Origin: Methanococcus maripaludis
GTDB taxonomy: Archaea; AGJL01; Methanococci; Methanococcales; Methanococcaceae
Assembly (NCBI RefSeq): GCF_013760955.1
Contig: NZ_JACDUL010000004.1
Coordinates: 170,604 to 234,603 of the forward strand
Reading direction: 5' to 3'
DNA length: 64,000 nucleotides
This document shows, one piece after another, positions 45,097 through 54,074 of this stretch. A program made the position numbers and the translations under genes. Below the pieces are notes generated by a model. The model made no database searches. It worked only from the letters and a program-made list of their open reading frames with translations, and was not told the origin of the DNA. Numbering within the stretch: position 1 is the first letter of the stretch; the number at the start of each line of letters is the position of its first letter.

Positions 45097-45106
45097 AACT
45101 CAAATC

Positions 45107-46438
45107 TTATTTTTTATTTTTTTCTCTGATTTCTTTTACCAATTCATACAATTGCTCCATTGTGTCTTCATTGCTTTTCGTGAAGGCAAATGGTGATTTT
45201 GCAAATGGTTTGTAGTATATTGGTATCTCATCAAATCGATAGAATGTACCGTCACATTCTAATGCGTCGATAACTCCAGGTAATACCACGTCTGCAACTG
45301 AAGTTGATGGACATGGTGCAATATCAAGAGTAATTACAGGAATATTTTTTAAGTGACTTACTGAATCCTGCGGGTAGTGTGCACCAACGTCTGATGCCAT
45401 GATAAATGCACAGTCTACTTCTTTTTCCCTCAAAACATCGTTTGCAGTGAATTCTCCAGGATTATATCTTGGGTAACCTTTTGCAAAGTCGAGTCCGAAT
45501 GGGAATCCGTACAGGTATGTTGCAAGCACGTTAAATCCTGCAACGTTACAGTGTCCTCTGATTAAACCGATTGTAACTTTTGTGTGTCTTTGAAGTTCTT
45601 TTACAAGTGTCAAAACACATTCCAAGTTTCTCTGTTTACCAAATGAAGATGCTAAACCAAGTCCACCGTAGATGGATGCGAATTTAGCGTTTTTGATTAT
45701 TTCTGCAGTTTCCATTATGGTGTCTACAGGAATACCCGTTACTTTTTCAATACTTGGGTGTGGTCTTTTGCCTCTTGAAGCCATTAATAAGGCAGAAAAC
45801 AACTCGTAATCAGTATTTGGATTTAATTGTAAGTGTATATCTGATGCTTTTGCAGTTGCAGATTTTCTAGGGTCGATTGTAATAACAGTTCTACTGTTTC
45901 TTCCCTTCTCTACAAAGTAACCTCTTGGAAATACACCGTATCTTGACAAGTGTCTTGGCATTGAGTCCATAGGATTGGTTCCCCAATAAATGACAACGTC
46001 AGCTCTGTTTTTTGTTTCCCCAGCAGTTGAGCCAGGTTTTCCAGCTTCTTGAACTCCCATTAAGGAAGGCCCGTGTCACACCGTAGAACAGGAATCAACG
46101 ATTCCCCCTAAGTACTCACCCATGTGAAGCCCTGTTGTCATTGCTTCACAGGATGTTTCTGCACCCATGTAGAGAAGCGGTCTTTTTGAGTTTGCCAAAA
46201 TTTCAGCAGCCTTTTCTAGTGCTTCTTCCCATGAAACGTCAACTAATACGCCATTTTTTCTAATTTGTGGCGACATGATTCTGTGGTGGCTTACTATCTC
46301 TTTAAATTTAGCAGCACCTAATTTACACGCGTTTCTAACGGTTAAATCTCTTTTTTCTTCGTCCCAGACGATTTCGATGTCATCACATGCTCCACCGCAT
46401 ACTGGACAGACGATGTCTTTAAATGTTTGACCTGCCAT
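45107..46438 (-). CDS. fwdB: Formylmethanofuran dehydrogenase subunit B, selenocysteine-containing
   Basis: A 443-residue catalytic subunit holding the tungsto/molybdopterin site that reduces CO2 to formate in the first step of methanogenesis. The frame crosses an in-frame TGA at 46076-46078; the two halves are colinear (CPVCGGACDDIEI iron-sulfur motif and SCSTV before it, HGPSLMGVQEAG after it) and only together give the full family length, so the TGA must encode selenocysteine, Sec121, where other FwdB proteins have the metal-ligating cysteine. GGTGA precedes ATG. Last gene of the fwdE-A-CD-B operon. This corresponds to the Se form often named FwuB. Confidence 0.93.
46076..46078 (-). other. 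Selenocysteine UGA codon in fwdB
   Basis: TCA on the plus strand is TGA on the coding strand, flanked by codons for STV and HGPS. Reading resumes in the same frame with conserved sequence on both sides and no frameshift, so this is recoding and not a pseudogene stop. Confidence 0.9.
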
Positions 46439-46443
46439 CTAAT

Positions 46444-47691
46444 TCACCTGTAGATGTTATCTATAATGTATTCTGCTTCCAGTATTTCTCCTTCAGAAGG
46501 CTCTACGTATACGATTCCCCCTTTGTAGATAGGAGATCCTGTACTAACTGAATAAGCATCCACGATAACGTTTGCCCAAACACTTCTTGGAATAAAGACA
46601 TTTCTTCTCAAAACATCTTCATTAGGTTCAGCACGTACGAGAACACTGTATTTTCCATTTCCACTTGTAACTTTTACCTTTTCAGGTTTTCCAAGTAAAA
46701 TGTAATCTTCAGGGTGCATATTACATACGGCACATACTTCTAAGTACTCGTGTGAATATTTGTTTCCACCTTTGATGATTCTACCTTGTTCAATAGTACT
46801 TCCAGTGTTTAAGATAACTTTTAAAGCGTTTCCTTGGAATTCAATAGGTCTTTCTGTAGCAGGCAATTCGTCATTTAATAAATCGTAATTTTCGATTAAT
46901 GAAACGTATAACTTACCTTTTGGTTTGTTAAAGAATGCCTGGTCTCCATTAAAACCAATTAATTTTCCAGGAAGTGCTAAACCAGAAAGTCCTGTTTCGT
47001 AATCACTTACAACACCTGTTGATACAAATCCGGGTGCAAAGTTCTTAATATTTCCAGCAACTACAATAGTTCCGCCTTTCATTTCTACTCCGACAGCCCT
47101 AATTGCATTTCCACCGACGTAAAGTAATCCGCCGTTTAATCTAATTCCACAGAATGCTCTTACATTTCCGTTTACAACGATTTTTCCGTCAACCATACCG
47201 TCTCCAACGTTGTTTCCAGCGTCTCCTTCTACGATAATAGTTCCACCAAGCATTCCTTCCCATCTTCCTCTGTAGCAACCGCCTAAATGGTCACCAGCAT
47301 TTCCGAAGATATGGAGAAGTCCTCCTTCCATTTCCATTCCTGCCCAAGGTTTAGCATCCCCTTTTACAAGGATTTCTCCGCCTTTCATTTCACGACCTAC
47401 GTGATATCCGGCGTCTCCTTCTACGATAATTTTACCTGCAGTCATTTGGAATCCAATTAATTTAACGTTTCCGGCATTTCCTGCAATTTTAATTATCATA
47501 TTTTCCTTTTTGCTTGCAAAATCTCCAGAAATTTCAAAAATATCTGAGAGAAGGTGTTCTTCAGGACCGATAAGCACTTTTAAAGCACTTATTTCTTCTT
47601 GTGATTTTCCTTCGAAAATGTCAGGCGTAATTACCTCACATTCTACAGGTATCGTACCATCGTATTTTGGTTTAAGTGTAATTTCTCCCAT
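46444..47691 (-). CDS. Formylmethanofuran dehydrogenase subunits C and D, fused
   Basis: A 415-residue fusion. Residues 1 to about 270 are FwdC, with the glycine-rich beta-helix repeats (GGEILVKGDAKPWAG, GGTIIVEGDAGNNVG, GGLLYVGGNAIRAVG) shared with glutamate synthase alpha C-termini. Residues about 285-415 are FwdD, the molybdopterin-dinucleotide-binding barrel (LNTGSTIEQGRIIKGG, NMHPEDYILLGKPEKV, VWANVIVDAYS). ATG 47691 is set by GGTGA seven bases before; a GTG start three codons earlier is disfavoured. Five bases separate its stop from the fwdB start. Confidence 0.9.
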   Translation of the reverse strand: MGEITLKPKYDGTIPVECEVITPDIFEGKSQEEISALKVLIGPEEHLLSDIFEISGDFASKKENMIIKIAGNAGNVKLIGFQMTAGKIIVEGDAGYHVGREMKGGEILVKGDAKPWAGMEMEGGLLHIFGNAGDHLGGCYRGRWEGMLGGTIIVEGDAGNNVGDGMVDGKIVVNGNVRAFCGIRLNGGLLYVGGNAIRAVGVEMKGGTIVVAGNIKNFAPGFVSTGVVSDYETGLSGLALPGKLIGFNGDQAFFNKPKGKLYVSLIENYDLLNDELPATERPIEFQGNALKVILNTGSTIEQGRIIKGGNKYSHEYLEVCAVCNMHPEDYILLGKPEKVKVTSGNGKYSVLVRAEPNEDVLRRNVFIPRSVWANVIVDAYSVSTGSPIYKGGIVYVEPSEGEILEAEYIIDNIYR

Positions 47692-47700
47692 GCTTCTCAC

Positions 47701-49455
47701 CTATCTCACATTAATGTTAAGGGGAGTTGGTCTTGTGAGGTATAGCTCAGAAACCGGATAATTTGAGAAGTTAACTGTATAGTATCTTCTAAACCAATCC
47801 TGTACATCTGCCACAATCTCTTTCTGTATTTCATCATTGAATCTAGCGTCAATATAATAAGTCCTACCCTTTGGAGTCTCGATTATTCTTCCATCTTTTG
47901 TGATAACTTCGCCATCTTTTATTGTATATAATGCAGTTGTGAATGCTTTTTCGATTGCTTTGTAATCATTAGGATTGTAATCTGGACTTATATCGTAAAC
48001 TGTAATGTCCGCGTCAGCACCTGGGCTTAAATGTCCTTTTCTGTGTCCCATACCTATTGCTTTAGCAGAAGTTGCTCTAGTAACTGTAGCTAAGTCGTAA
48101 AGGCTGTATTCCTTATCATTACCCGCAAGGCCACTTCTTTCACCGGCCCATTTGTGGCATATTTTCATTGTGTCTTCTCTTGCCTTTTGAGACATTAACC
48201 AAGTTATAACTAACGGGTATTTCGTGAAAGGTCCTGCGTTAGGGTTGTCGGTAGTCATGATTACTTTTTTAGGATCTGTTAATAATAAAAGCTCAAGACC
48301 TATTGCCCATTGAACGCTGTGTACTTTGTTTTTCATGCTGTAAGTAAATGGAACGACACCTGAACCACATTCAAGTTCAACATCCACGTTTGCCCATTTT
48401 TGACCATTCATAACAGCCAAATCATAAAGACCTGGACCATCTCCAGTCATACAAATAGCATTTCCAAACGCAATGCTACCACTGTCCATTACAACGTGGT
48501 CGGATTTGTTAACGTATTTTGAAATTTCTTCTGCTTTTGATTCAAAATCTTTCCATGAAGTTCCACCAAATGCGTGGAATTGCATGTGGGTCATGTAGAT
48601 GCTTTGTTCCCTTTCATGCGAATACTTCGTTTTTACGCCAGTATCATAGGTTTTTTTATTAACAGCAGGTTTGATACCTTTTGTTAAATCCATTGTATCA
48701 ATTGTGAAATCCCAGTTTCCAGGGTGGCCAAGATTGTTTGCGTGAACGTGTATTGACATTGGAAGGCCAAGCATTTCGTTTACGTCACAAAGTCCTTTAA
48801 TTACCTCACCTGATGAAATACCAAAGTGAATGTTTTCTTCTTCGAGTGAGTGTACGTTCTTACCCCATGCCCAGCTTTCAACACCTGCAGGGTTTACAAG
48901 TTTAATACCAAAGGTTTTTGTTGCTTCAAGCGCCCATGCAACATATGCTGCCGCTTTTTCAATGTTTCCTTCTTTTAAATATTTCATTACAAACCAGTTG
49001 CTTCCCAAAAGTAAGTATCCTGCTTTGTCAACGATTGGCATTACTTTAAACTCTTCGTGAGTGTGCCTTGCAATCATAGGGGGTACTGCTGCTTCAAACA
49101 AAGTTGTGTAACCCATTGAAGTGTATTTGTACCCTTGTGCATAGGTTGAAGGAACAATTTCTCCCGAACCACAGTGTGTGTTGTGGGTTTTTTTCAAAGG
49201 GGATTTGTAGTGGTCTTCTGGACACATTACTCTTCCAGTATTTACTTTAGGTCCTGCTACGTGAGTGTGTGAGTCAACTCCTCCAGGCATTACCACTTTT
49301 CCTTTTACATCCAATATTTTAGCATCTTTTAATTCGCCATCGGACAGGTTTTCAACGATTTTCCCGTCCTTGATGAAGATATCCATTACTTCTCCATCAA
49401 TACCATTTAGGGGATCATAAACCGTCCCGCCTTTTATAACCATTTTGGTCATCAT
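47701..49455 (-). CDS. fwdA: Formylmethanofuran dehydrogenase subunit A
   Basis: A 584-residue amidohydrolase-fold subunit that condenses formate with methanofuran at a two-zinc site. PGGVDSHTHVAGPK gives the HxH ligands; MSIHVHANNLGHPG, KYSHEREQSIYMTHMQFH and MTTDNPNAGPF carry further metal and substrate residues. Family length. GGTGG precedes ATG. Nine bases separate it from fwdCD; it lies in the middle of the operon. Confidence 0.94.
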   Translation of the reverse strand: MMTKMVIKGGTVYDPLNGIDGEVMDIFIKDGKIVENLSDGELKDAKILDVKGKVVMPGGVDSHTHVAGPKVNTGRVMCPEDHYKSPLKKTHNTHCGSGEIVPSTYAQGYKYTSMGYTTLFEAAVPPMIARHTHEEFKVMPIVDKAGYLLLGSNWFVMKYLKEGNIEKAAAYVAWALEATKTFGIKLVNPAGVESWAWGKNVHSLEEENIHFGISSGEVIKGLCDVNEMLGLPMSIHVHANNLGHPGNWDFTIDTMDLTKGIKPAVNKKTYDTGVKTKYSHEREQSIYMTHMQFHAFGGTSWKDFESKAEEISKYVNKSDHVVMDSGSIAFGNAICMTGDGPGLYDLAVMNGQKWANVDVELECGSGVVPFTYSMKNKVHSVQWAIGLELLLLTDPKKVIMTTDNPNAGPFTKYPLVITWLMSQKAREDTMKICHKWAGERSGLAGNDKEYSLYDLATVTRATSAKAIGMGHRKGHLSPGADADITVYDISPDYNPNDYKAIEKAFTTALYTIKDGEVITKDGRIIETPKGRTYYIDARFNDEIQKEIVADVQDWFRRYYTVNFSNYPVSELYLTRPTPLNINVR

Positions 49456-49494
49456 ACCACCAATATATTAATTCGGCAAATTCAAATTTTAAGA

Positions 49495-50070
49495 TTATTT
49501 AGAACAAGCTAAACATTTTTTTTCGCCATTTTGTTGTATGAATGGTTCTTTGCATACTTCGCAAAGTTCAACCTTCTTTTTAGGCTTAGCTGGTGCTATA
49601 ACACCGATAAATTCGTAAGAATAAACGTCTTCCCCTGCATTCAAAAGTTCGGCTACTGCATCCTTGTGGGATATCTTAGCAGTATTCATGTACCACGCAT
49701 GGAGTAATGGGTAATTAACAGTCTTTACAGGATCCAAGATTACACGAACTCCTTTTATATTATCTCCTGCAGGAGCCCATGGGTTTATCCTTGCAGCCAT
49801 TTTACCATGGTCTTCTATCCTTAAACCCTTATTTCCAGTAGTGGCACCGCCTAAAATTTGAAAAGCATCAGGTAAGCAGTTATAAGTCTCACTTACGACG
49901 TAGATTCTATCTTTGTCATTAAAATTTAGCAATTTTTTTGATAAATTGTACATCTGAATTCCAATGAACGCTCCCGCAGTCGGGAATCCATGAAATTCAA
50001 CTACTCTTTCAAATTGACTTAGAAGATCGGGGTCCTCCACCAAGTCCAAAATTTCTTGTGCTTTATGCAT
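49495..50070 (-). CDS. fwdE: Formylmethanofuran dehydrogenase subunit E
   Basis: A 191-residue FmdE-type protein. The FEXHGFPTAGAFIGIQM-like segment, VVSETYNCLPDAFQILGGATTGNKGLR and the C-terminal zinc finger CEVCKEPF with CLAC are the family features. FmdE is thought to bind metal or metallopterin; its exact task in the complex is uncertain. First gene of the operon; ATG follows GGTGAATAC. Confidence 0.88.
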   Translation of the reverse strand: MHKAQEILDLVEDPDLLSQFERVVEFHGFPTAGAFIGIQMYNLSKKLLNFNDKDRIYVVSETYNCLPDAFQILGGATTGNKGLRIEDHGKMAARINPWAPAGDNIKGVRVILDPVKTVNYPLLHAWYMNTAKISHKDAVAELLNAGEDVYSYEFIGVIAPAKPKKKVELCEVCKEPFIQQNGEKKCLACSK

Positions 50071-50150
50071 GTATTCACCCAGATATGTCTAAATCTACTT
50101 GAGAATTTTTTCAGATTGTAATATCTGATTATTAAACATACCATATTACC

Positions 50151-50170
50151 TAATTACCCATATGTAATTA
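50151..50170. promoter_or_regulatory. Candidate operator upstream of the fwd operon
   Basis: TAATTAC (50151-50157) and GTAATTA (50164-50170) form a seven-base inverted repeat with a six-base spacer, 81 bases before the fwdE start. On the minus strand TATA-like ATATATTGG lies further upstream near 50200-50215. It shares the GTAATTAC half-site with the mod, moeA and second transporter promoters. Confidence 0.5.
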
Positions 50171-50440
50171 TATCTATTTGCACTAAAGACAAGTCGAAAC
50201 CAATATATATTACATATATTTTATCCAAATATATAAATATAACAAAATTGACTAAAAAACGATTATTTTAAAAAAATAATCCTTAAATAAGCTTAAAAAA
50301 TTAGTAAAATATTTCCATAATAGTTATTCTTTCACGTTGTGTTCATTGAATAATATTACAATATTTTTAAAATTAAAAACTTATGGTTAACAATTCATCT
50401 TTTTTTGATAACTTATTAAAGTTTTTGGGCTATGTTTATA

Positions 50441-50467
50441 TATTAGTAATTATTAGTAATTACTATT
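50441..50467. promoter_or_regulatory. Candidate Mo/W operator before the second transporter operon
   Basis: TATTAGTAAT is repeated in tandem (50441 and 50451) and the second copy runs into AGTAATTACTATT (50455-50467), identical to the 13-mer in the modA promoter. It lies about 95 bases upstream of the presumed TATA box at 50561, in the middle of the 588-base divergent region between fwdE and the transporter. Confidence 0.5.
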
Positions 50468-50560
50468 TTACCCACATATTAATTTAAATTAATTACGTAT
50501 TTTTTGATTTCTGGCAATTATTATCCGGATATCAAAGCGTAAAACCCATTTGAGGTAAAG

Positions 50561-50568
50561 TATAAATA
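50561..50568 (+). promoter_or_regulatory. TATA box of the second Mo/W transporter operon (candidate)
   Basis: TATAAATA preceded by AGGTAAAG (BRE-like) would give a start near 50590 and a leader of about 70 bases to the ATG at 50659. The rest of the 50071-50658 gap is AT-rich with no gene. Confidence 0.5.
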
Positions 50569-50658
50569 CTGAGAATACATACCGGAATTATACTTCCTTA
50601 TAATATTGTATAAAACGGAAATAAAATTCCGTATTGAAACCCATCATGGTGAACTAAA

Positions 50659-51441
50659 ATGAAAAAATCATTGCTCAGCATAATCTCGATATTATCATTA
50701 ACATTGCTGTTTTCAGGTTGTGTTGACAGCACTGGCGCAGAAGAACAGGCAGTATTACATGCATACGTTGGTGCAGGAATGCAGATGCCAATGGATGAAA
50801 TTGCACTTGAATTTGAGGAAAAATACGGAATAAAAGTCGAATATGATTATTCAGGTAGTGGTGCACTTCTGTCAAAAATAGTTGCATCAAATCAAGGTGA
50901 CATATTTATGCCTGGAGACTGTTCATACGTTTACCAGTTACAGGAAAAAGAAATGATTACTGAATACGCTAATGTTACAAAACACATCCCTGTTATCGCA
51001 GTTCAAAAAGGAAACCCTAAAAATATCACCGGACTTTCAGATTTAGGGCAGGATGGATTAGAACTTGCACTTGGGGACGATAGCATCTCAATTGGAAAAT
51101 TATTCTCAAAAATACTCGCAAAAGCTGAAACTAAAGGCGTAAACGTCACTGAAGCAGTTAATGCAAATACTGTTGTAACAGGTGCTACTGTAAAACAGGT
51201 ATTACTATACGTTAGCGAACAAAACGTAGATGCAGCAGTTGTTTGGAAAGCAGATGCATATGAAAACTCAGATACTGTAGATATAGTACCAATCGAAAGC
51301 GAATTTAATATTGTAAAAACAGTACCTATCTCGATATTATCAACAACCGAAAATTATGAAAACGCAAAATTGTTCTACGACTTTGTAAATGATGAAGGAA
51401 AAGAAATCTTTGAAAAACATGGCTTTGTAGCTTTGGAGTAA
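50659..51441 (+). CDS. Tungstate/molybdate-binding lipoprotein of a second ABC transporter
   Basis: A 260-residue extracellular receptor of the ModA/WtpA superfamily. Lipobox FSGCVD after the signal. VLHAYVGAGMQMPMDEIALEFEEKYG, YDYSGSGALLSKIV and GDIFMPGDCSYVYQL form the oxyanion site; DAAVVWKADAY is the second-lobe signature. The sequence is distinct from modA at 42.7 kb, so the two transporters probably prefer different oxyanions. First gene of a four-gene operon divergent from fwdE. Confidence 0.88.
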   Translation: MKKSLLSIISILSLTLLFSGCVDSTGAEEQAVLHAYVGAGMQMPMDEIALEFEEKYGIKVEYDYSGSGALLSKIVASNQGDIFMPGDCSYVYQLQEKEMITEYANVTKHIPVIAVQKGNPKNITGLSDLGQDGLELALGDDSISIGKLFSKILAKAETKGVNVTEAVNANTVVTGATVKQVLLYVSEQNVDAAVVWKADAYENSDTVDIVPIESEFNIVKTVPISILSTTENYENAKLFYDFVNDEGKEIFEKHGFVALE

Positions 51442-51454
51442 TGCATGGGATACT

Positions 51455-52255
51455 ATGAAAAATAATGATTTTTTAAAATTTTTTTCACTTTTTGCACTAT
51501 CTGTATTCATATTGTTCATATTAATGATAGTGATGTCCATCGTTACGAACATATCTTTAGAAACGTTTTACTATGCGTTATTCTCAAAAGAAATCCAGTT
51601 TGCAATAAAATTAAGCCTTGAAACTGCGAGCATTGCAACAATATTTGGAACATTACTTGGCGTTCCTGCGGCATACGCACTTGCAAGATACGACTTCAAA
51701 GGAAAAAATATCGTTGACAGCGTTGTCGAACTTCCAGTAATTCTTCCACCATTAATAACTGGCTTTGCGTTACTGGTATTTTTTGGGAATACGGTGTTTG
51801 GAAAATTTATAACAGAACATATAATCGAAATCCTTTTTACATACAAAGGAACGATTGTTGCACAGTTTTTCGTTGCAACACCATTTATAATAAGAACATC
51901 TAAATCAGTATTTGAATGCATTGATGAAAAGTACGAACTTATTGCCCAAAGTCTCGGCTCTAAAAAATACGAAAGTTTCCTCGATGTTGTAATTCCGATG
52001 GCCAAAAATGGAATTATTGCAGGAGTGATACTTGCCTGGGCAAGAAGCATTGGGGAATTTGGGGCTACAATGATGCTTGCAGGGGCTACAAAGATGAAAA
52101 CAGAAACACTTCCAATAGCGGTGTTTTTAAATATTTCACTTGGAGACCTTGAAAAAGCACTTGCGGTATCATTGATATTTTTAATTGTCGCAACTTTAGT
52201 ATTATTTATAATTAGATTGATTTTAAAAATAGGTGAGAACAATGATAGACTTTAA
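51455..52255 (+). CDS. Tungstate/molybdate ABC transporter permease
   Basis: A 266-residue permease with six membrane segments. ELPVILPPLITGFALLVFFG and the loop EKYELIAQSLGSKKYESFLDVVIPMAKNG with ARSIGEFGATMML are ModB/WtpB-type. It overlaps the DUF364 gene by 14 bases, so translation is coupled. Confidence 0.9.
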   Translation: MKNNDFLKFFSLFALSVFILFILMIVMSIVTNISLETFYYALFSKEIQFAIKLSLETASIATIFGTLLGVPAAYALARYDFKGKNIVDSVVELPVILPPLITGFALLVFFGNTVFGKFITEHIIEILFTYKGTIVAQFFVATPFIIRTSKSVFECIDEKYELIAQSLGSKKYESFLDVVIPMAKNGIIAGVILAWARSIGEFGATMMLAGATKMKTETLPIAVFLNISLGDLEKALAVSLIFLIVATLVLFIIRLILKIGENNDRL

Positions 52256-52955
52256 ATCAGAATTGGAACGAATAGCAACTGAAAACAATCTCTTAGATGA
52301 AAATATAGAAATAAAACCTGTTAATGTAAATTTAGAATCAAAAACTATTGATGATTACCCACTAATGCAGGGAAAAGAATTTTTACTCCGTGCATTCTTT
52401 AAAGGCGATGTTGGAGATGCATTTACAAACAATCTCGTCGAATTTAAAGGTAAAATTTCAGAAGTTATTGCTTCAGGAAGTAATCAGATGATCATTGCTG
52501 CACTAAATTCAGTCATGAAAAATCTAAAAATGGTTGAAAAATCAGAACACTGCATAAAAGGAGAACCCGAAGTTTGCGCAAAAGAATTATCTGACTTTTT
52601 AATTGAAGAACTTGGAAAAGACATAAAAATCGGAATTATCGGGTACCACCCTGCAATAATAAGACAGATGGTAACCACATTTGGAAAAGATAAGGTTATT
52701 ACAAGTGACATGGATCTAGATACAATTGGAAGAATCAGACAGGGAATTGTTATAATGCACGGTAGTATGAACGAACATTTAATAGAAAACTCTGATATCA
52801 TTCTTTCGACAGGCAGTACTGCTGCAAATGGAAGCCTCGAAGAAATTTTAAATTATACAAAAAAATATGATAAAAGAATAATATTCTACGGAACTACTGT
52901 CGCTTGTGCAGCAAAAATGCTCGATTTGGAAAGATTCTGTGCCCTTGGAAAATAA
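52242..52955 (+). CDS. DUF364 protein within the Mo/W transporter operon
   Basis: A 237-residue protein matching DUF364, a Rossmann-like fold described as a putative heavy-metal-chelation domain. Seen: YPLMQGKEFLLRAFF near residue 35, VGDAFTNNLVEFKG, IGIIGYHPAIIRQM, and ILSTGSTAANGSLEEIL. A cysteine-histidine stretch EHCIKGEPEVCAKEL may bind metal. ATG 52242 follows GGTGA at five bases. Its place between permease and ATPase, with overlap, suggests a direct part in metal transport or handling. Confidence 0.78.
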   Translation: MIDFKSELERIATENNLLDENIEIKPVNVNLESKTIDDYPLMQGKEFLLRAFFKGDVGDAFTNNLVEFKGKISEVIASGSNQMIIAALNSVMKNLKMVEKSEHCIKGEPEVCAKELSDFLIEELGKDIKIGIIGYHPAIIRQMVTTFGKDKVITSDMDLDTIGRIRQGIVIMHGSMNEHLIENSDIILSTGSTAANGSLEEILNYTKKYDKRIIFYGTTVACAAKMLDLERFCALGK

Positions 52956-52970
52956 TTGTTTGTGGTAGTG

Positions 52971-54074
52971 ATGCTTGTAATTGAAAACTTGAGAAAAGAT
53001 CTCAGTAATTTTGAATTGCATATCGAAAAACTTGAAATTAAGGATGACGATTACTTCGTATTTTTAGGTTTGAGCGGTAGCGGTAAAACTACAATTCTTG
53101 AAATGATTGCAGGATTTATTAAACCAGATTCTGGAAAAATAATATTAAATGGAGAAGATATCACAGATAAACCAATAAATGAACGAAAAATTGTTCTTTG
53201 TAACGGTAAATATCTTTTTCCCCATTTAACGATTCAAAAAAATATAGAATACGGGATAAAACACCTGCCAAAATCTGAAAAAAAGGAAAAAGTAGACAAA
53301 ATTTCAAAATTACTTAATATTACACATCTGTTAAACCGAAAACCCGAAAGATTGAGCAGTGGTGAACAACAACGAGTAGCTCTTGCAATGGCTCTTGTAA
53401 TGGACCCTGAAATAATATTGTTAGATGAACCGCTGTCATCCCTTGATAGGTTACTCCATGAAAAATTGATGTATGATTTAAAAGATGTTCACAAGTCTTC
53501 AAATGTCACATTTATACACGTTACCCACGACTTTTCAGAAGCCGCAGTTTTATCAAATAAAATGGCGATACTTCGAAATGGAAAAATAGAACAGATTGGA
53601 ACACTCCAAAATGTATTAAAACGTCCCAAAAACGAGTTTGTTGCAAAATTCGTTGGAATTAAAAATATACTTTACGGAAACTGCATACAAAAAGATGAAA
53701 ATTATGTTATCCAACTTCTAGGGTTTGAAATACCAATTAAAGAAGCGATTTATGGTGAAATAACGCCGGACACATTTCCACAAATACTCCGTAACTGGTC
53801 GTTTTTCGTGAGTCTTGCAAATTATGGTGAAATAACACTAGGGATATTTCCAAAAGATATCATATTTTCAAAAAAATCTGAACAGAACTCTGAAACTTAT
53901 TCTGGAAAAATAAAAAGCATTGTTCCATCAGGCCCATTTGATTCAAAAGCTGTGATCGAATTTAACGGCATAGAACTGATTTCAGAAATACCAAACAGCG
54001 AACTGTTAAAAAATCCGCTAAAAAAAGGAGATTCTGTAGAATTTTATATCGATTCGATCTCGATAATTGGATAA
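52971..54074 (+). CDS. Tungstate/molybdate ABC transporter ATP-binding protein
   Basis: A 367-residue ModC/WtpC-type ATPase. Walker A GLSGSGKTT, signature LSSGEQQRVALAMAL, Walker B IILLDEPLSSLD, and FIHVTHDFSEA switch. A C-terminal TOBE-like domain (about 240-367) binds the oxyanion or regulates. ATG 52971 with GTGGT upstream is preferred over TTG five codons earlier. Within the TOBE part the phrase YGEIT...FP occurs twice, about 28 residues apart, suggesting an internal duplication or insertion. It is the only metal-type ATPase in the window and may also serve modAB. Confidence 0.88.
   Translation: MLVIENLRKDLSNFELHIEKLEIKDDDYFVFLGLSGSGKTTILEMIAGFIKPDSGKIILNGEDITDKPINERKIVLCNGKYLFPHLTIQKNIEYGIKHLPKSEKKEKVDKISKLLNITHLLNRKPERLSSGEQQRVALAMALVMDPEIILLDEPLSSLDRLLHEKLMYDLKDVHKSSNVTFIHVTHDFSEAAVLSNKMAILRNGKIEQIGTLQNVLKRPKNEFVAKFVGIKNILYGNCIQKDENYVIQLLGFEIPIKEAIYGEITPDTFPQILRNWSFFVSLANYGEITLGIFPKDIIFSKKSEQNSETYSGKIKSIVPSGPFDSKAVIEFNGIELISEIPNSELLKNPLKKGDSVEFYIDSISIIG

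Noticed and set aside
46076..46078. Stop codon splitting fwdB into two genes or a pseudogene
   Set aside because: The sequences on both sides are colinear FwdB in the same frame, and Sec at this site is known in methanococci.
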